A stretch of 64,000 nucleotides of DNA from Aquilonibacter sp963703325 (GTDB lineage Bacteria > Vulcanimicrobiota > Vulcanimicrobiia > Vulcanimicrobiales > Vulcanimicrobiaceae), in contig OY969805.1 of assembly GCA_963703325.1 (NCBI GenBank), positions 248,001 through 312,000 on the forward strand. The letters run 5' to 3'. This document shows positions 42,817-50,750 of the stretch, in pieces; the stretch's first letter is position 1; each line of letters opens with the position of its first letter. The notes beneath the pieces are model-generated. The model was given only the letters and a program-made list of their open reading frames with translations. It was not told where the DNA came from and did not search any database. The position numbers and the translations under genes are program-made.

Positions 42817-43541
42817 AGCCCTCTCCGCCGCCGCGCGCCACGCTGCTCGCCTTAATCGCGAGCGCGTTCCGTTCAGTCTCGCGCCACGCGGCCGTCTACC
42901 TGGCGGCCGGCTTCATCGTCGCCGGCCTGGAGGCGCTGATCGTCCTTCGCTGGCGCGCGAATCCCGACACCTCCATCTTCGTTGCAAGCGTCATAGTCGA
43001 GCCGTTCTTCGTTGCGATCGTCAACGCGTTTACGTACGCAGACATCCGCGGAGACCTTTCACGGTCGGCAACCTGGTCAAGGATCTTGGAGCGCTCGTGG
43101 GCAGTCCTCCTGATCGACCTCCTTACCACGCTGATCGCCGTCATCGGTTTGCAGTCACTTCTCACGGCCGATCTCTTCCAAAAGGTGCTGGGAAGCGCCG
43201 TCATCATCGTTGCGGTCTCGTTCGTCTTTGCCGACGTCGCGGCCGTCGTGGTCGACGACGCTGAGCCATGGTGGCTACTTGTGCCGCGATCTCTTGGCGC
43301 AAGCATGGTCGCGGCATGGCAAGGGGCGACCTTTGCGCGCGCGCTCATCGTATTTGCCTTAAGCGATCTGCTTCCACTGCCGTTTGCCGCCACCATACAA
43401 TCCGCGCTGGACGCGTATCACGCGCCGCATGCCACGCTCTGGGCGCACGCGATTACGCTCATGCTCCTTTTGCCGATTGTGCAAGCTCTCACCACGTACG
43501 TTTATCTCGATGCAATTGTCTATGAACCGAAGCGCTCTTGA
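42813..43541 (+). CDS. Multi-pass membrane protein, start codon unclear
   Basis: The frame is open from 42750 to 43541 and encodes six or so membrane helices (HAAVYLAAGFIVAGLEALIV, VLLIDLLTTLIAVIGL, AVIIVAVSFVFADVAAVVV and more). Coding begins well before the first conventional start (TTG 43086). Position 42813 reads GTA where neighbours have a GTGA overlap, so the start may be a mutated GTG, or CTG 42843 may be used. Overall layout is like DUF/YIP1-type helical bundles; function unknown. Confidence 0.6.
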   Translation, partial: VKPSPPPRATLLALIASAFRSVSRHAAVYLAAGFIVAGLEALIVLRWRANPDTSIFVASVIVEPFFVAIVNAFTYADIRGDLSRSATWSRILERSWAVLLIDLLTTLIAVIGLQSLLTADLFQKVLGSAVIIVAVSFVFADVAAVVVDDAEPWWLLVPRSLGASMVAAWQGATFARALIVFALSDLLPLPFAATIQSALDAYHAPHATLWAHAITLMLLLPIVQALTTYVYLDAIVYEPKRS

Positions 43542-43567
43542 TGCCGATGATAGGGTAGAGGTACGAG

Positions 43568-44296
43568 ATGCATCTCTCGCTACGGGTCGCCGTCGTCGCA
43601 GCTGCGCTGATCCCCTCATTGACGCTGCACGCGCTTGCCGACCAACGCTACGGCGTCGCGGGCGAAGACACGTACCGCATCGGCCGAGTACTCGCCGAAA
43701 CACACATCACCTATCGCGGCACCGAGCATCTGGGCATCACCACCGACAGCCAGGGAAAGCGGTATGTCGCCGACGTTGCCTACACGCGCGTCGACGATAC
43801 GGGCAAGGCATCGGTGCACGGAAAATTCGAGCAGGAGCTGTTGCATGACGGCAGCTTTGAGGATCGCCGCGATGAAGATCCGGATTTCTTGACGATCCTC
43901 AACCAACCGTTCGCCGTGCAGCTCGACCTCACGACGCTGCGCGATCTCGAGCGAATGCAGGGGACGGTCCCGTTTGCGGCCGCGTCGCCGCTGGGCGGAT
44001 CACGCCTGGTCGGCTCGCTTCGCGCTGCGCCGCCGGGGAAGATCGACGGACGGATGGTGGTCGGCGTGCGATTCAAGGCCGACGGCCCGATGACCGGGAC
44101 GCTGCCGCAGCACCCCGATGCGTTGCTTTCCGGCACGATGCACATGGATGGAACCGCGTATTACGCGGAGCAGGGGGCACTCTTGCTCGCGCTCGATGCA
44201 ACGCTCACGATCGACGGGCAGCTGCAGAGCGGCAAGGACTCAGTGCCGGTGAGAATTACTTATCATCGCCTAATTCGAGCAACAGAACCGCACTGA
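43568..44296 (+). CDS. Exported protein of unknown function
   Basis: 242 aa. A signal peptide (LRVAVVAAALIPSLTLHALA) is followed by a beta-rich domain with no Cys and no recognisable motif. Ends 2 bp before the stop of the convergent gene. Confidence 0.72.
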   Translation: MHLSLRVAVVAAALIPSLTLHALADQRYGVAGEDTYRIGRVLAETHITYRGTEHLGITTDSQGKRYVADVAYTRVDDTGKASVHGKFEQELLHDGSFEDRRDEDPDFLTILNQPFAVQLDLTTLRDLERMQGTVPFAAASPLGGSRLVGSLRAAPPGKIDGRMVVGVRFKADGPMTGTLPQHPDALLSGTMHMDGTAYYAEQGALLLALDATLTIDGQLQSGKDSVPVRITYHRLIRATEPH

Positions 44297-44298
44297 AT

Positions 44299-44691
44299 TC
44301 AGAAGGTTCCCACTAATTGGACTTCGAGGGGGTGCCTAAACGGCATCTCCGAGAGGTGTGTAACGGGCGTAAACGCGAGATGATTTTGGTGGCAGTCGAT
44401 CAGCATTTCGATACCGCGTTTTACCGAGCCGGTCACTTCGATGTACTTCGAAAGCTTTTTGGTGAAATAGGTGTGCGGATCGTGCAACACCTTGGCATAA
44501 TACGGATCGTCGGTCAGGTGGACGGCGCTGATACCTTCTTTCGGAACGAGCCAGACGAACCACGGATCCTGATTGCGACGGTAGCCGATGAGTACGAGCG
44601 GAATCGCTCGCGACGAATCGAGTTGCGGCAGGAAACTGCACAGCGTGTACGCGTCGAATGAGATCTCCGTTGGCTCGATCGTCTGCTGCAT
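44299..44691 (-). CDS. Unrecognised 130-aa cytoplasmic protein
   Basis: No family recognised. Compact, aromatic-rich (QDPWFVWLVPKEGISAVHL; DPYYAKVLHDPHTYFTKKL), two Cys, no signal. A GAGAGG site precedes the ATG. A terminator-like hairpin (44716-44753) lies just upstream on the same strand. Confidence 0.7.
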   Translation of the reverse strand: MQQTIEPTEISFDAYTLCSFLPQLDSSRAIPLVLIGYRRNQDPWFVWLVPKEGISAVHLTDDPYYAKVLHDPHTYFTKKLSKYIEVTGSVKRGIEMLIDCHQNHLAFTPVTHLSEMPFRHPLEVQLVGTF

Positions 44692-44715
44692 GGGCGTTCC
44701 TCTCTCGTGTGCCGT

Positions 44716-44753
44716 AAAACAACAACCGCCGCGTCGCTGTGAGCGACCGGCGG
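44716..44753 (-). terminator. Terminator-like hairpin in the leader of the 130-aa gene
   Basis: On the minus strand CCGCCG-GTCGC-TCACA-GCGAC-G-CGGCGG forms an 11-bp stem with one bulge, followed by TTGTTGTTTT. It sits about 25 nt upstream of the 44691 start codon, with nothing else upstream on that strand to terminate except the sigma-factor divergent region. Confidence 0.5.
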
Positions 44754-44896
44754 CTGTGAAACTGGTGCGTGCGGCACGTCGTGTACCATGGAGGAAGCTT
44801 CCCTCGCGACCGGCGGCGGCCCTGGTTCGCCAACTTCAGGATTTTGGGGACGCGATGTGAAACCGCATTGAGGCCAGGAGTGGTCAGGACGACCGT

Positions 44897-45565
44897 ATGA
44901 GCGTGCTCGCACCACTCCCATGGGGAGTCCACGTGCCAACAGCGGCCCAGCAGGCCAAGCCGTCGTCCAACCGGGCGGCGGACCGGCCGGCACCGAGCGT
45001 CGAAACCTTCGATCGTATCGTCGACGATTACCAGCGCCGTCTGTACGGTTTCGCCCTGCGCATGACCGGCAATCGCGAGGACGCCGAAGAGATCGTGCAG
45101 GATGCGTTTGTGCGCGCCTATCGCGCGCTTGGCAAGATGTCGCCGGAGCAGCGCGGCGACCTGCGGTTGCAGCCGTGGCTCTACACCATCACGCTCAACG
45201 TGACGCGGAACCGTTTGCGTAGTAAACGGCCTACCAACGTTGCGCTCGACGCGCTTGCCGATCCGGACGCCTTGCTGCGCGAATCGCACGAAGGGCCGCC
45301 GCAGCCCGAAACCATCGTCGAGCAAAACGCGGAGGTAGCGCTCGTCGAGCGAGCGCTGCTGCAGCTCCCCATGCACCTGCGCGCGGCCGCGACGCTGCGC
45401 TTTATCGAAGGCCGCAGTCATCCGGAAATCGCGGAGATCTTGCATCAGCCGATCGGCACGGTCAAGTCACACGTTCACCGTGCGGTGCGCATCCTGCGTC
45501 GCATTCTCGGTCCACAAATCGGACGGACCGCCCCCGAAGGAGATCCTCTACATGCGCTGTCGTGA
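44897..45565 (+). CDS. ECF-type RNA polymerase sigma factor
   Basis: 222 aa. Region 2 spans about residues 38-105 (RIVDDYQRRLYGFALRMTG, then EEIVQDAFVRAYRAL); region 4 about 155-210 (LPMHLRAAATLRFIEGRSHPEIAEILHQP, then GTVKSHVHRAVRIL). The first 35 residues are a Pro/Ala-rich extension. It should direct polymerase to a small regulon. The next gene overlaps it by 14 nt and encodes its likely anti-sigma factor, fused to a DNA-alkylation repair domain. Confidence 0.9.
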   Translation: MSVLAPLPWGVHVPTAAQQAKPSSNRAADRPAPSVETFDRIVDDYQRRLYGFALRMTGNREDAEEIVQDAFVRAYRALGKMSPEQRGDLRLQPWLYTITLNVTRNRLRSKRPTNVALDALADPDALLRESHEGPPQPETIVEQNAEVALVERALLQLPMHLRAAATLRFIEGRSHPEIAEILHQPIGTVKSHVHRAVRILRRILGPQIGRTAPEGDPLHALS

Positions 45566-46295
45566 CGTCCAACAGCTTTGGGACGAAGTACGCGCGGATT
45601 GCCGCGAGTCAGTCAAAGAAGCCGTCGACATTCACCTACGCGCCTGCCACCATTGCCAAGAGCTCTATGAAGAGTTCGAAGGCGTTGCGTACTGTCTCTC
45701 GTGCCTACCCAAACCGGAGCCATCCTGCGATCTGACGAAGCGCGTCGTCGAGCACATCGCGTCGATCCGAGTGCGCGAGCGCTCGACACCGGTCGTGTTG
45801 ACGTCGGCACAGACCCCGATCGGCCGGCTGTACGTCGGCTTCAAGGAAGCGCGCATTGCCTACGTCGGTATCGATACCGGCGAAGATTTCGAGCATGTCC
45901 GCACACGCGTCGAAAGCCGCCTGCGCCGGCCGGTGGTCGCAGGCGACGCGCCGGCGTGGCTCACCAGCACGCTCGAACAATTCTTTAACACGTGGCACGT
46001 CGACGATCAGATGGTGGACATCGAGGACCTCACCCCCTTCGAACAGGCGGCGCTCCGGGCAGCCGCCCGCATCCCTCCCGGCGAGGTACGCTCCTATTCG
46101 TGGGTCGCCTCGCAAATCGGCCGTCCGCGCGCGGCACGCGCCGTCGGCCAGGTGATGGCCCGCAATCCGCTGCCGTTGCTCTTTCCGTGCCACCGTGTGG
46201 TCGACGCGCAAGGCGAACTCCACAATTACGGCTACGGGATCGAGATGAAGGCGCGGCTACTCAAAATGGAAGGCTACACCGCGCGAAAGCTGTAA
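45552..46295 (+). CDS. Zinc-finger anti-sigma domain fused to O6-alkylguanine-DNA alkyltransferase
   Basis: 247 aa from ATG 45552 with an AAGGAG site. Residues 1-50 are a zf-HC2/ZAS anti-sigma domain with Cys3-x24-His28-x3-Cys32-x2-Cys35. After a short linker, residues 80-247 are a complete Ogt/MGMT enzyme: an N-terminal sheet domain, then EVRSYSWVASQIGRPRAARAVG (DNA-binding helix with Arg finger) and the active-site PCHRV with acceptor Cys213. It could both hold the sigma factor and take alkyl groups from damaged DNA. No membrane helix is present, so it acts in the cytoplasm. Regulation by alkylation is inferred. Confidence 0.88.
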   Translation: MRCRDVQQLWDEVRADCRESVKEAVDIHLRACHHCQELYEEFEGVAYCLSCLPKPEPSCDLTKRVVEHIASIRVRERSTPVVLTSAQTPIGRLYVGFKEARIAYVGIDTGEDFEHVRTRVESRLRRPVVAGDAPAWLTSTLEQFFNTWHVDDQMVDIEDLTPFEQAALRAAARIPPGEVRSYSWVASQIGRPRAARAVGQVMARNPLPLLFPCHRVVDAQGELHNYGYGIEMKARLLKMEGYTARKL

Positions 46296-46307
46296 CGTAT
46301 CGGGATA

Positions 46308-47018
46308 GTGGCCAGACATATCCTCATCGCGGGGTTCGAGCCCTTTGCCGGTGACAAGATCAGCCCCAGCGAGATGGTCGCGCGCAGCTTTGAGGGCGCG
46401 CTTCTTTCTGGGCGACCGGTCGCCTCCCGCGTGATCCCGGTTGAAACGCGCAACATCCACGAGCGCTTCGAACAGGCGCTGCTCACCGATCAGGCTGATG
46501 TCGTTGTCTTGCTTTCGCAGAGCGGCGGCCGCACCGCACTCTCACTCGAGCGCGTCGCCGTGAACGTGCTCGATTTTGAGACGCCCGACAACGTCGGCGT
46601 GATGCGCAAGGGCGATGTGGTTTCGCGTGGTGGCCCGGAGGCGCGCATTTCGAATCTCCCGTTTGAAAAGATTGTTGAGGCGTGGACGGCGGCTGGTGTT
46701 CCGGGCTACGTCTCCAATTCGGCCGGCACGTTCATCGGTAACCAGGCGCTCTATGAGATGCTCGCGCTGACCGAACAGGCCGTGCCGCCGGCGATTGTCG
46801 GCCTGGTACATCTTCCGTATCTCCCCGCGCAAGCAATTGCTGCCGGGAGCGACTCCAACCCGTCGATGTCCTTCGATCTGATGAAGAAAGGCATCGAGGT
46901 GATGGCCGAAACGCTGGTGCTGTGGGTCGATCAACGCACCCCGGAATCCTCGAAGCCCCGCGTCGGCGCGAAGTCCTCGGCGTGGATCCCTCGCGGTGTA
47001 AAGGAAGCAGAACGCTGA
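46308..47018 (+). CDS. Pyroglutamyl-peptidase I homologue lacking the catalytic Cys
   Basis: 236 aa, GTG start. The fold is clear: LIAGFEPFAG, then GGRTALSLERVAVN with Glu81, then SNSAGTFIGN, then VHLPYLPAQ with His168. Residue 144, the nucleophile Cys in active enzymes, is Gly, and the neighbouring His of the CNH motif is Gln. It therefore should not be a normal Cys peptidase; a binding role or altered chemistry is possible. The 3' end overlaps the PHP gene start. Confidence 0.85.
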   Translation: MARHILIAGFEPFAGDKISPSEMVARSFEGALLSGRPVASRVIPVETRNIHERFEQALLTDQADVVVLLSQSGGRTALSLERVAVNVLDFETPDNVGVMRKGDVVSRGGPEARISNLPFEKIVEAWTAAGVPGYVSNSAGTFIGNQALYEMLALTEQAVPPAIVGLVHLPYLPAQAIAAGSDSNPSMSFDLMKKGIEVMAETLVLWVDQRTPESSKPRVGAKSSAWIPRGVKEAER

Positions 47019-48634
47019 GCGACCCACGTATTGCGGCGATTCCCGACGTCCACGGCCATGCAAAAGGCGAACATCGCCCCTTTGCCGAGGAGCGGCCAAT
47101 CGCGTACTCACCGCGGATGCTGTTTCTGTGGTTCTACCATGCGTGCCGGCGTAATTCGCCGCGCTTCATCATGGTGTCCGACCACATCAACTATCTGACG
47201 TTCGAAGACCCAGGCGCCGTGCATACCGTACGGCGCGCGCTCAAGCTCGCGCACGCAGGCGATCTTTACGGCGCGGCCGAGACCGCCGGCGTCGACGTAA
47301 CCCATGCCGCCGTGGTTGGCGAAAGCTTGCGACGCGGCATGCGTTTCTCAATCGGCGCCGAGGTCGACAATGATCCGCGCGCGAGACCGGATGCGCAGAA
47401 TATCGTTGACGCGATGCGGCCGGACGGAATTATCCGCTCGGTCCATTTCTTGCCGATCGATCATCCGGAAAAGGGCGCAGACTACATGTGGCCCTACGAC
47501 AATCCGGAATTCGCCCATCTCTTCGATCACGTCGGCGTCGAGCGAACGTGGGAACTCTACACCGCGCGGCTCTTCGACGACATCGAGAAGCTGCCCGGGC
47601 ACATCGTCGGCCACTTCTACCGGCCCGCGGTCTTGGGCCACTGGCCGGACGAAAAGAGGCTCGAGGCGTATGAAGACCGGCTGCTCGACCTTGCGCACGC
47701 GCGCGGGATGGCCGTTGAAATCAATACGCGGCAGCTCTACCGCGCCGAGAACGACGAGCAGCGCAGCAAGTATATCGCCGCCAACAAGCGGCTGATGCGC
47801 AAGGCAAAAGCGCGCGGCGTGGGTATTGCGATTGGATCCGATGCGCACAGTCCGAAGGATCAGGGCGGCGCGTTCGACACAGTGCTCTCGATGCTCGACG
47901 AGTGCGGCGTCAATGAAGTCGTCTTTCCGGTCGCCGGACGGCTTGCGCGCGTGGTTTTACGTGCAACGCGCGAGCATCTCGAAGCGCACGCACAGCGATC
48001 GCCCGAACCAGTGCAGCCCGGCAGCAGCATCACCGGCTTTAGCCGCGCCGAACTCGGCCTCCCCGAGGAGCCCGAACTGCAACCCCGCACGCGTGAAGGC
48101 GCGCGCGCGCTGCGCGAGGCCGGTCCGAAGAAGCGCGCGAGCAGTCCGGAGCGCACGACGAAGAAACCGGCTGCCCCGGCAGCGTCACCGAAGTCGACGT
48201 CAAAACGCAGCGCCGAGTCGGCGGCGTCCTCGGCGAAGAGCAAGGATACGAAGAGCACGGCCAAGGCGGCGCCGGTAAGCAAGCCGGCTGCAGTCAAGAA
48301 AGTCGCGCCTCCTCCAAAGAAGGCGCCCGCGAAAAAAGCTGCGGTGAAACCGGCACCGGCCAAAAAAGCGCCGGCGAAAAAAGCGGCTGCGGTGAAGAAA
48401 CCCGCGCCGCCCGCCAAGAAAGCCGCGCCGGCCAAAAAGGCAGCGCCCGTGAAGAAAGCGCCGGCGAAAAAGGCCATGCCTGCGAAAAAGAGCGCGCCCG
48501 TCAAGAAGGTTGCCGCCAAGAAAGCCGCGCCGGTGAAGAAATCGGCGGCGAAACCGGCAGCCAAGAAATCTGCAAAACCAGCTTCGAAACCGTCGAAGGG
48601 AACGACCAAGAAGAAGACGACCAAACGCCGTTAG
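47015..48634 (+). CDS. PHP-domain phosphoesterase with C-terminal histone H1-like Lys/Ala/Pro tail
   Basis: 539 aa if it begins at CTG 47015, overlapping the previous stop (CTGA) and 8 nt after AAGGAAG; no ATG, GTG or TTG precedes the metal motif DVHGH. Residues 1-330 carry PHP metal-ligand motifs (HGH, SDH, AVEIN, GSDAHSP), as in PolX or histidinol-phosphatase-like proteins. About residue 365 to the end is Lys/Ala/Pro repeats (KKAPAKKA type), very basic, like eukaryotic H1 or actinobacterial HupB tails, suggesting nucleic-acid binding. Confidence 0.82.
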   Translation: MSDPRIAAIPDVHGHAKGEHRPFAEERPIAYSPRMLFLWFYHACRRNSPRFIMVSDHINYLTFEDPGAVHTVRRALKLAHAGDLYGAAETAGVDVTHAAVVGESLRRGMRFSIGAEVDNDPRARPDAQNIVDAMRPDGIIRSVHFLPIDHPEKGADYMWPYDNPEFAHLFDHVGVERTWELYTARLFDDIEKLPGHIVGHFYRPAVLGHWPDEKRLEAYEDRLLDLAHARGMAVEINTRQLYRAENDEQRSKYIAANKRLMRKAKARGVGIAIGSDAHSPKDQGGAFDTVLSMLDECGVNEVVFPVAGRLARVVLRATREHLEAHAQRSPEPVQPGSSITGFSRAELGLPEEPELQPRTREGARALREAGPKKRASSPERTTKKPAAPAASPKSTSKRSAESAASSAKSKDTKSTAKAAPVSKPAAVKKVAPPPKKAPAKKAAVKPAPAKKAPAKKAAAVKKPAPPAKKAAPAKKAAPVKKAPAKKAMPAKKSAPVKKVAAKKAAPVKKSAAKPAAKKSAKPASKPSKGTTKKKTTKRR

Positions 48635-48651
48635 GCGATCGGGAGAGTGGC

Positions 48652-50709
48652 ATGAATATCGAGCGGCAACGCAACATTGCTTTTGTGGGCCCGCATCACG
48701 CGGGCAAAACCACGCTCGTGGAGGCTGCGCTCGCGTATAGCGGCGCGATCGGGCGACGAGGATCGATCGCCGACGGCACGACAGTCACCGATCACGAACC
48801 CGAAGACGTTTCCCACGTGCAATCAACGACGGTGGGTTTTGCGCATTGCAGCAGCGGAGCGGTCGACATCACGATTCTCGACGCTCCAGGTTTCATCGAC
48901 TTCTTCGAAGAGACGAAGTTCGCGCTTTGTGGCGCCGACGGAGCCGTGATCGCGGTCGAAGCCGATCCGGCGCGCGTCGTGCAGACCAAGACGCTGGTCG
49001 ATTATCTCGAGTCGCGCAAGATGCCGCACTGTTTCGTGATCAATAAGCTCGATCGCCCGGGAGCGGATTTCGAAGCGACGCTCGCCGCGTTGCAAGGGTT
49101 GTACGGACGGCATGTCGTTGCCGAGCAATGGCCGGTTTTCACGCGCTCCGCCGCAACGGAAAAAAATAGCGGCTTTTCCGGTTACGTCGACCTCGTGGAT
49201 ATGAAAACGTACGCATTTGACGGCGAGCGGGAGCGTGAGGGCGCGGTGCCGGGCGACATACTGGAGCGCGCGCGCGCTGCGCACGGTGAACTGCTCGAAG
49301 CGATGGCCGACTTCGACGACCATTTGATGGAGGAGTTGCTCGAAGGCATCGAACCGCCGCTCGACGAGGTCGAACGCGATCTATGCAATGAGTGTTCGCA
49401 CGATCAAATCGTACCGGTGCTGGTCGCCGCCGGCGCAACCGGGGCCGGCGTCGCCGCCTTGATGCGCGCGATCGAGCGCTGGTTCCCGTCGCCGGCTGAG
49501 GCCGCCACGCTCGACGCGGAAGGACGCCCGATTCCCGCCGATCCGGCCGGCCCGGTGATCGCCCACGTGATCAAGACCGTGATTCACCCGCAGTCCGGAA
49601 AGTTGTCGGTCGTTCGCGTGATTTCCGGGACGTTGAAATCGGATGCAACACTCACCGATATTTCGCAAGGCGACGAAAAGGTGCGTTCCGGCGGCCTTTA
49701 CCGGTTGCAAGGCAAAAAGCAAGAGGCCATACCGGAGGCGGGACCCGGAGCGGTCGTCGCGATCGCCCGGCTCGAAGCGGTCAAGACCGGCGATGTGCTG
49801 TGCAGCAACGGACAGAAAGTGCTCCTTCCGCGCGTGCCGCTTGCCGAGCCGTGCTTCGCGATTGCGGTCAAACCGAAAGAGCGCATCGACGAAGCAAAGA
49901 TCTTCCAAATGCTCGCCCGCATCGTCGATGAAGATCCGTCGTTGAAGCTGACCCGGGCCGAGATCACCGCCGAGTTGCTGCTGCTCGGCAGCGGTGAACA
50001 GCACGTTGCGATTGCCGTCGAACGTCTAGCACGGAAGTATAAGGTCGAAGTGGAAACGGCTGCGCCCCAGATTCCGTATCAAGAAACCATCACCGCCGGT
50101 ACCGAGGTCCACTCGCGTTACAAGCACCAAACCGGCGGCCACGGTCAGTTTGGTGACGTGTGGCTCCGCTTCGAACCGCGCGAGCGCGGCGCAGGTGTCA
50201 CGTTCGGCGAGAAGATCGTTGGCGGCGTCGTGCCGCGGCAATTCATTCCCGCGGTTGAAAAAGGCGTGCGTGAAGCATTAACGCACGGGCCTAACGGCCA
50301 CCCGGTTACCGACATCCACGTCACGCTCTTCGACGGGGCGTATCACGACGTCGATTCCAGCGAGCAATCGTTTCGGACCGCGGCTGGTATGGGCGTGCGC
50401 GAAGCGCTGCCCAAATGCAACCCGGTCGTCCTCGAACCGATCGCGCGAGTCAGCGTGACGGTTCCGACGCAATACACCTCGACGGTCATCCAGCAGCTCA
50501 CTGGAAAACGCGGACAGATCCTCGGCATGAATCCGGCCGAGCAGCCGGGCTTCGACGTTATCGAAGCCGACGTACCGCAGGTTGAACTTTCGCGCTATAT
50601 CACCGAACTACGCACCGGGACGCAGGGCCTGGGGACGTTCGGCGCGCGCCACGAACGCTATGACCCCGTGCAAGGCGGCAACAAGGTCGGCCCCAAGGCG
50701 ACGGTCTAA
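48652..50709 (+). CDS. Elongation factor G-like GTPase (EF-G paralogue)
   Basis: 685 aa. P-loop GPHHAGKT, switch II DAPGFIDF and base-recognition NKLD are present, then EF-G domains II-V (GHGQFGDVWLRFEP in domain IV). It belongs to the fusA2-like paralogue group rather than the canonical EF-G: the P-loop is GPHHAGKT and no ribosomal protein or tuf genes are nearby. Role in translation stress or ribosome recycling is possible. Starts 17 bp after the PHP gene. Confidence 0.87.
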   Translation: MNIERQRNIAFVGPHHAGKTTLVEAALAYSGAIGRRGSIADGTTVTDHEPEDVSHVQSTTVGFAHCSSGAVDITILDAPGFIDFFEETKFALCGADGAVIAVEADPARVVQTKTLVDYLESRKMPHCFVINKLDRPGADFEATLAALQGLYGRHVVAEQWPVFTRSAATEKNSGFSGYVDLVDMKTYAFDGEREREGAVPGDILERARAAHGELLEAMADFDDHLMEELLEGIEPPLDEVERDLCNECSHDQIVPVLVAAGATGAGVAALMRAIERWFPSPAEAATLDAEGRPIPADPAGPVIAHVIKTVIHPQSGKLSVVRVISGTLKSDATLTDISQGDEKVRSGGLYRLQGKKQEAIPEAGPGAVVAIARLEAVKTGDVLCSNGQKVLLPRVPLAEPCFAIAVKPKERIDEAKIFQMLARIVDEDPSLKLTRAEITAELLLLGSGEQHVAIAVERLARKYKVEVETAAPQIPYQETITAGTEVHSRYKHQTGGHGQFGDVWLRFEPRERGAGVTFGEKIVGGVVPRQFIPAVEKGVREALTHGPNGHPVTDIHVTLFDGAYHDVDSSEQSFRTAAGMGVREALPKCNPVVLEPIARVSVTVPTQYTSTVIQQLTGKRGQILGMNPAEQPGFDVIEADVPQVELSRYITELRTGTQGLGTFGARHERYDPVQGGNKVGPKATV

Positions 50710-50750
50710 TACAACGGCTTTCGCCCTCTCTGGGGAGGCCTTTTCGCTCT

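Noticed and set aside
44514..44993. Minus-strand frame starting MVHDVPHAPVSQPPVAHSDA as a Pro-containing leader peptide
   Set aside because: It does not stop before the 130-aa gene but runs on inside it for about 60 codons, unlike a leader peptide.
44336..45445. Long open frame (369 codons) antisense to the sigma factor region
   Set aside because: Arg/His-rich composition, overlaps the well-supported sigma factor and the 130-aa gene; typical shadow frame in high-GC DNA.
48100..48634. Lys/Ala/Pro tail as a sequencing or frameshift artefact
   Set aside because: It is in frame with the PHP domain, ends with a proper stop 17 bp before the next gene, and the repeats vary at the codon level.
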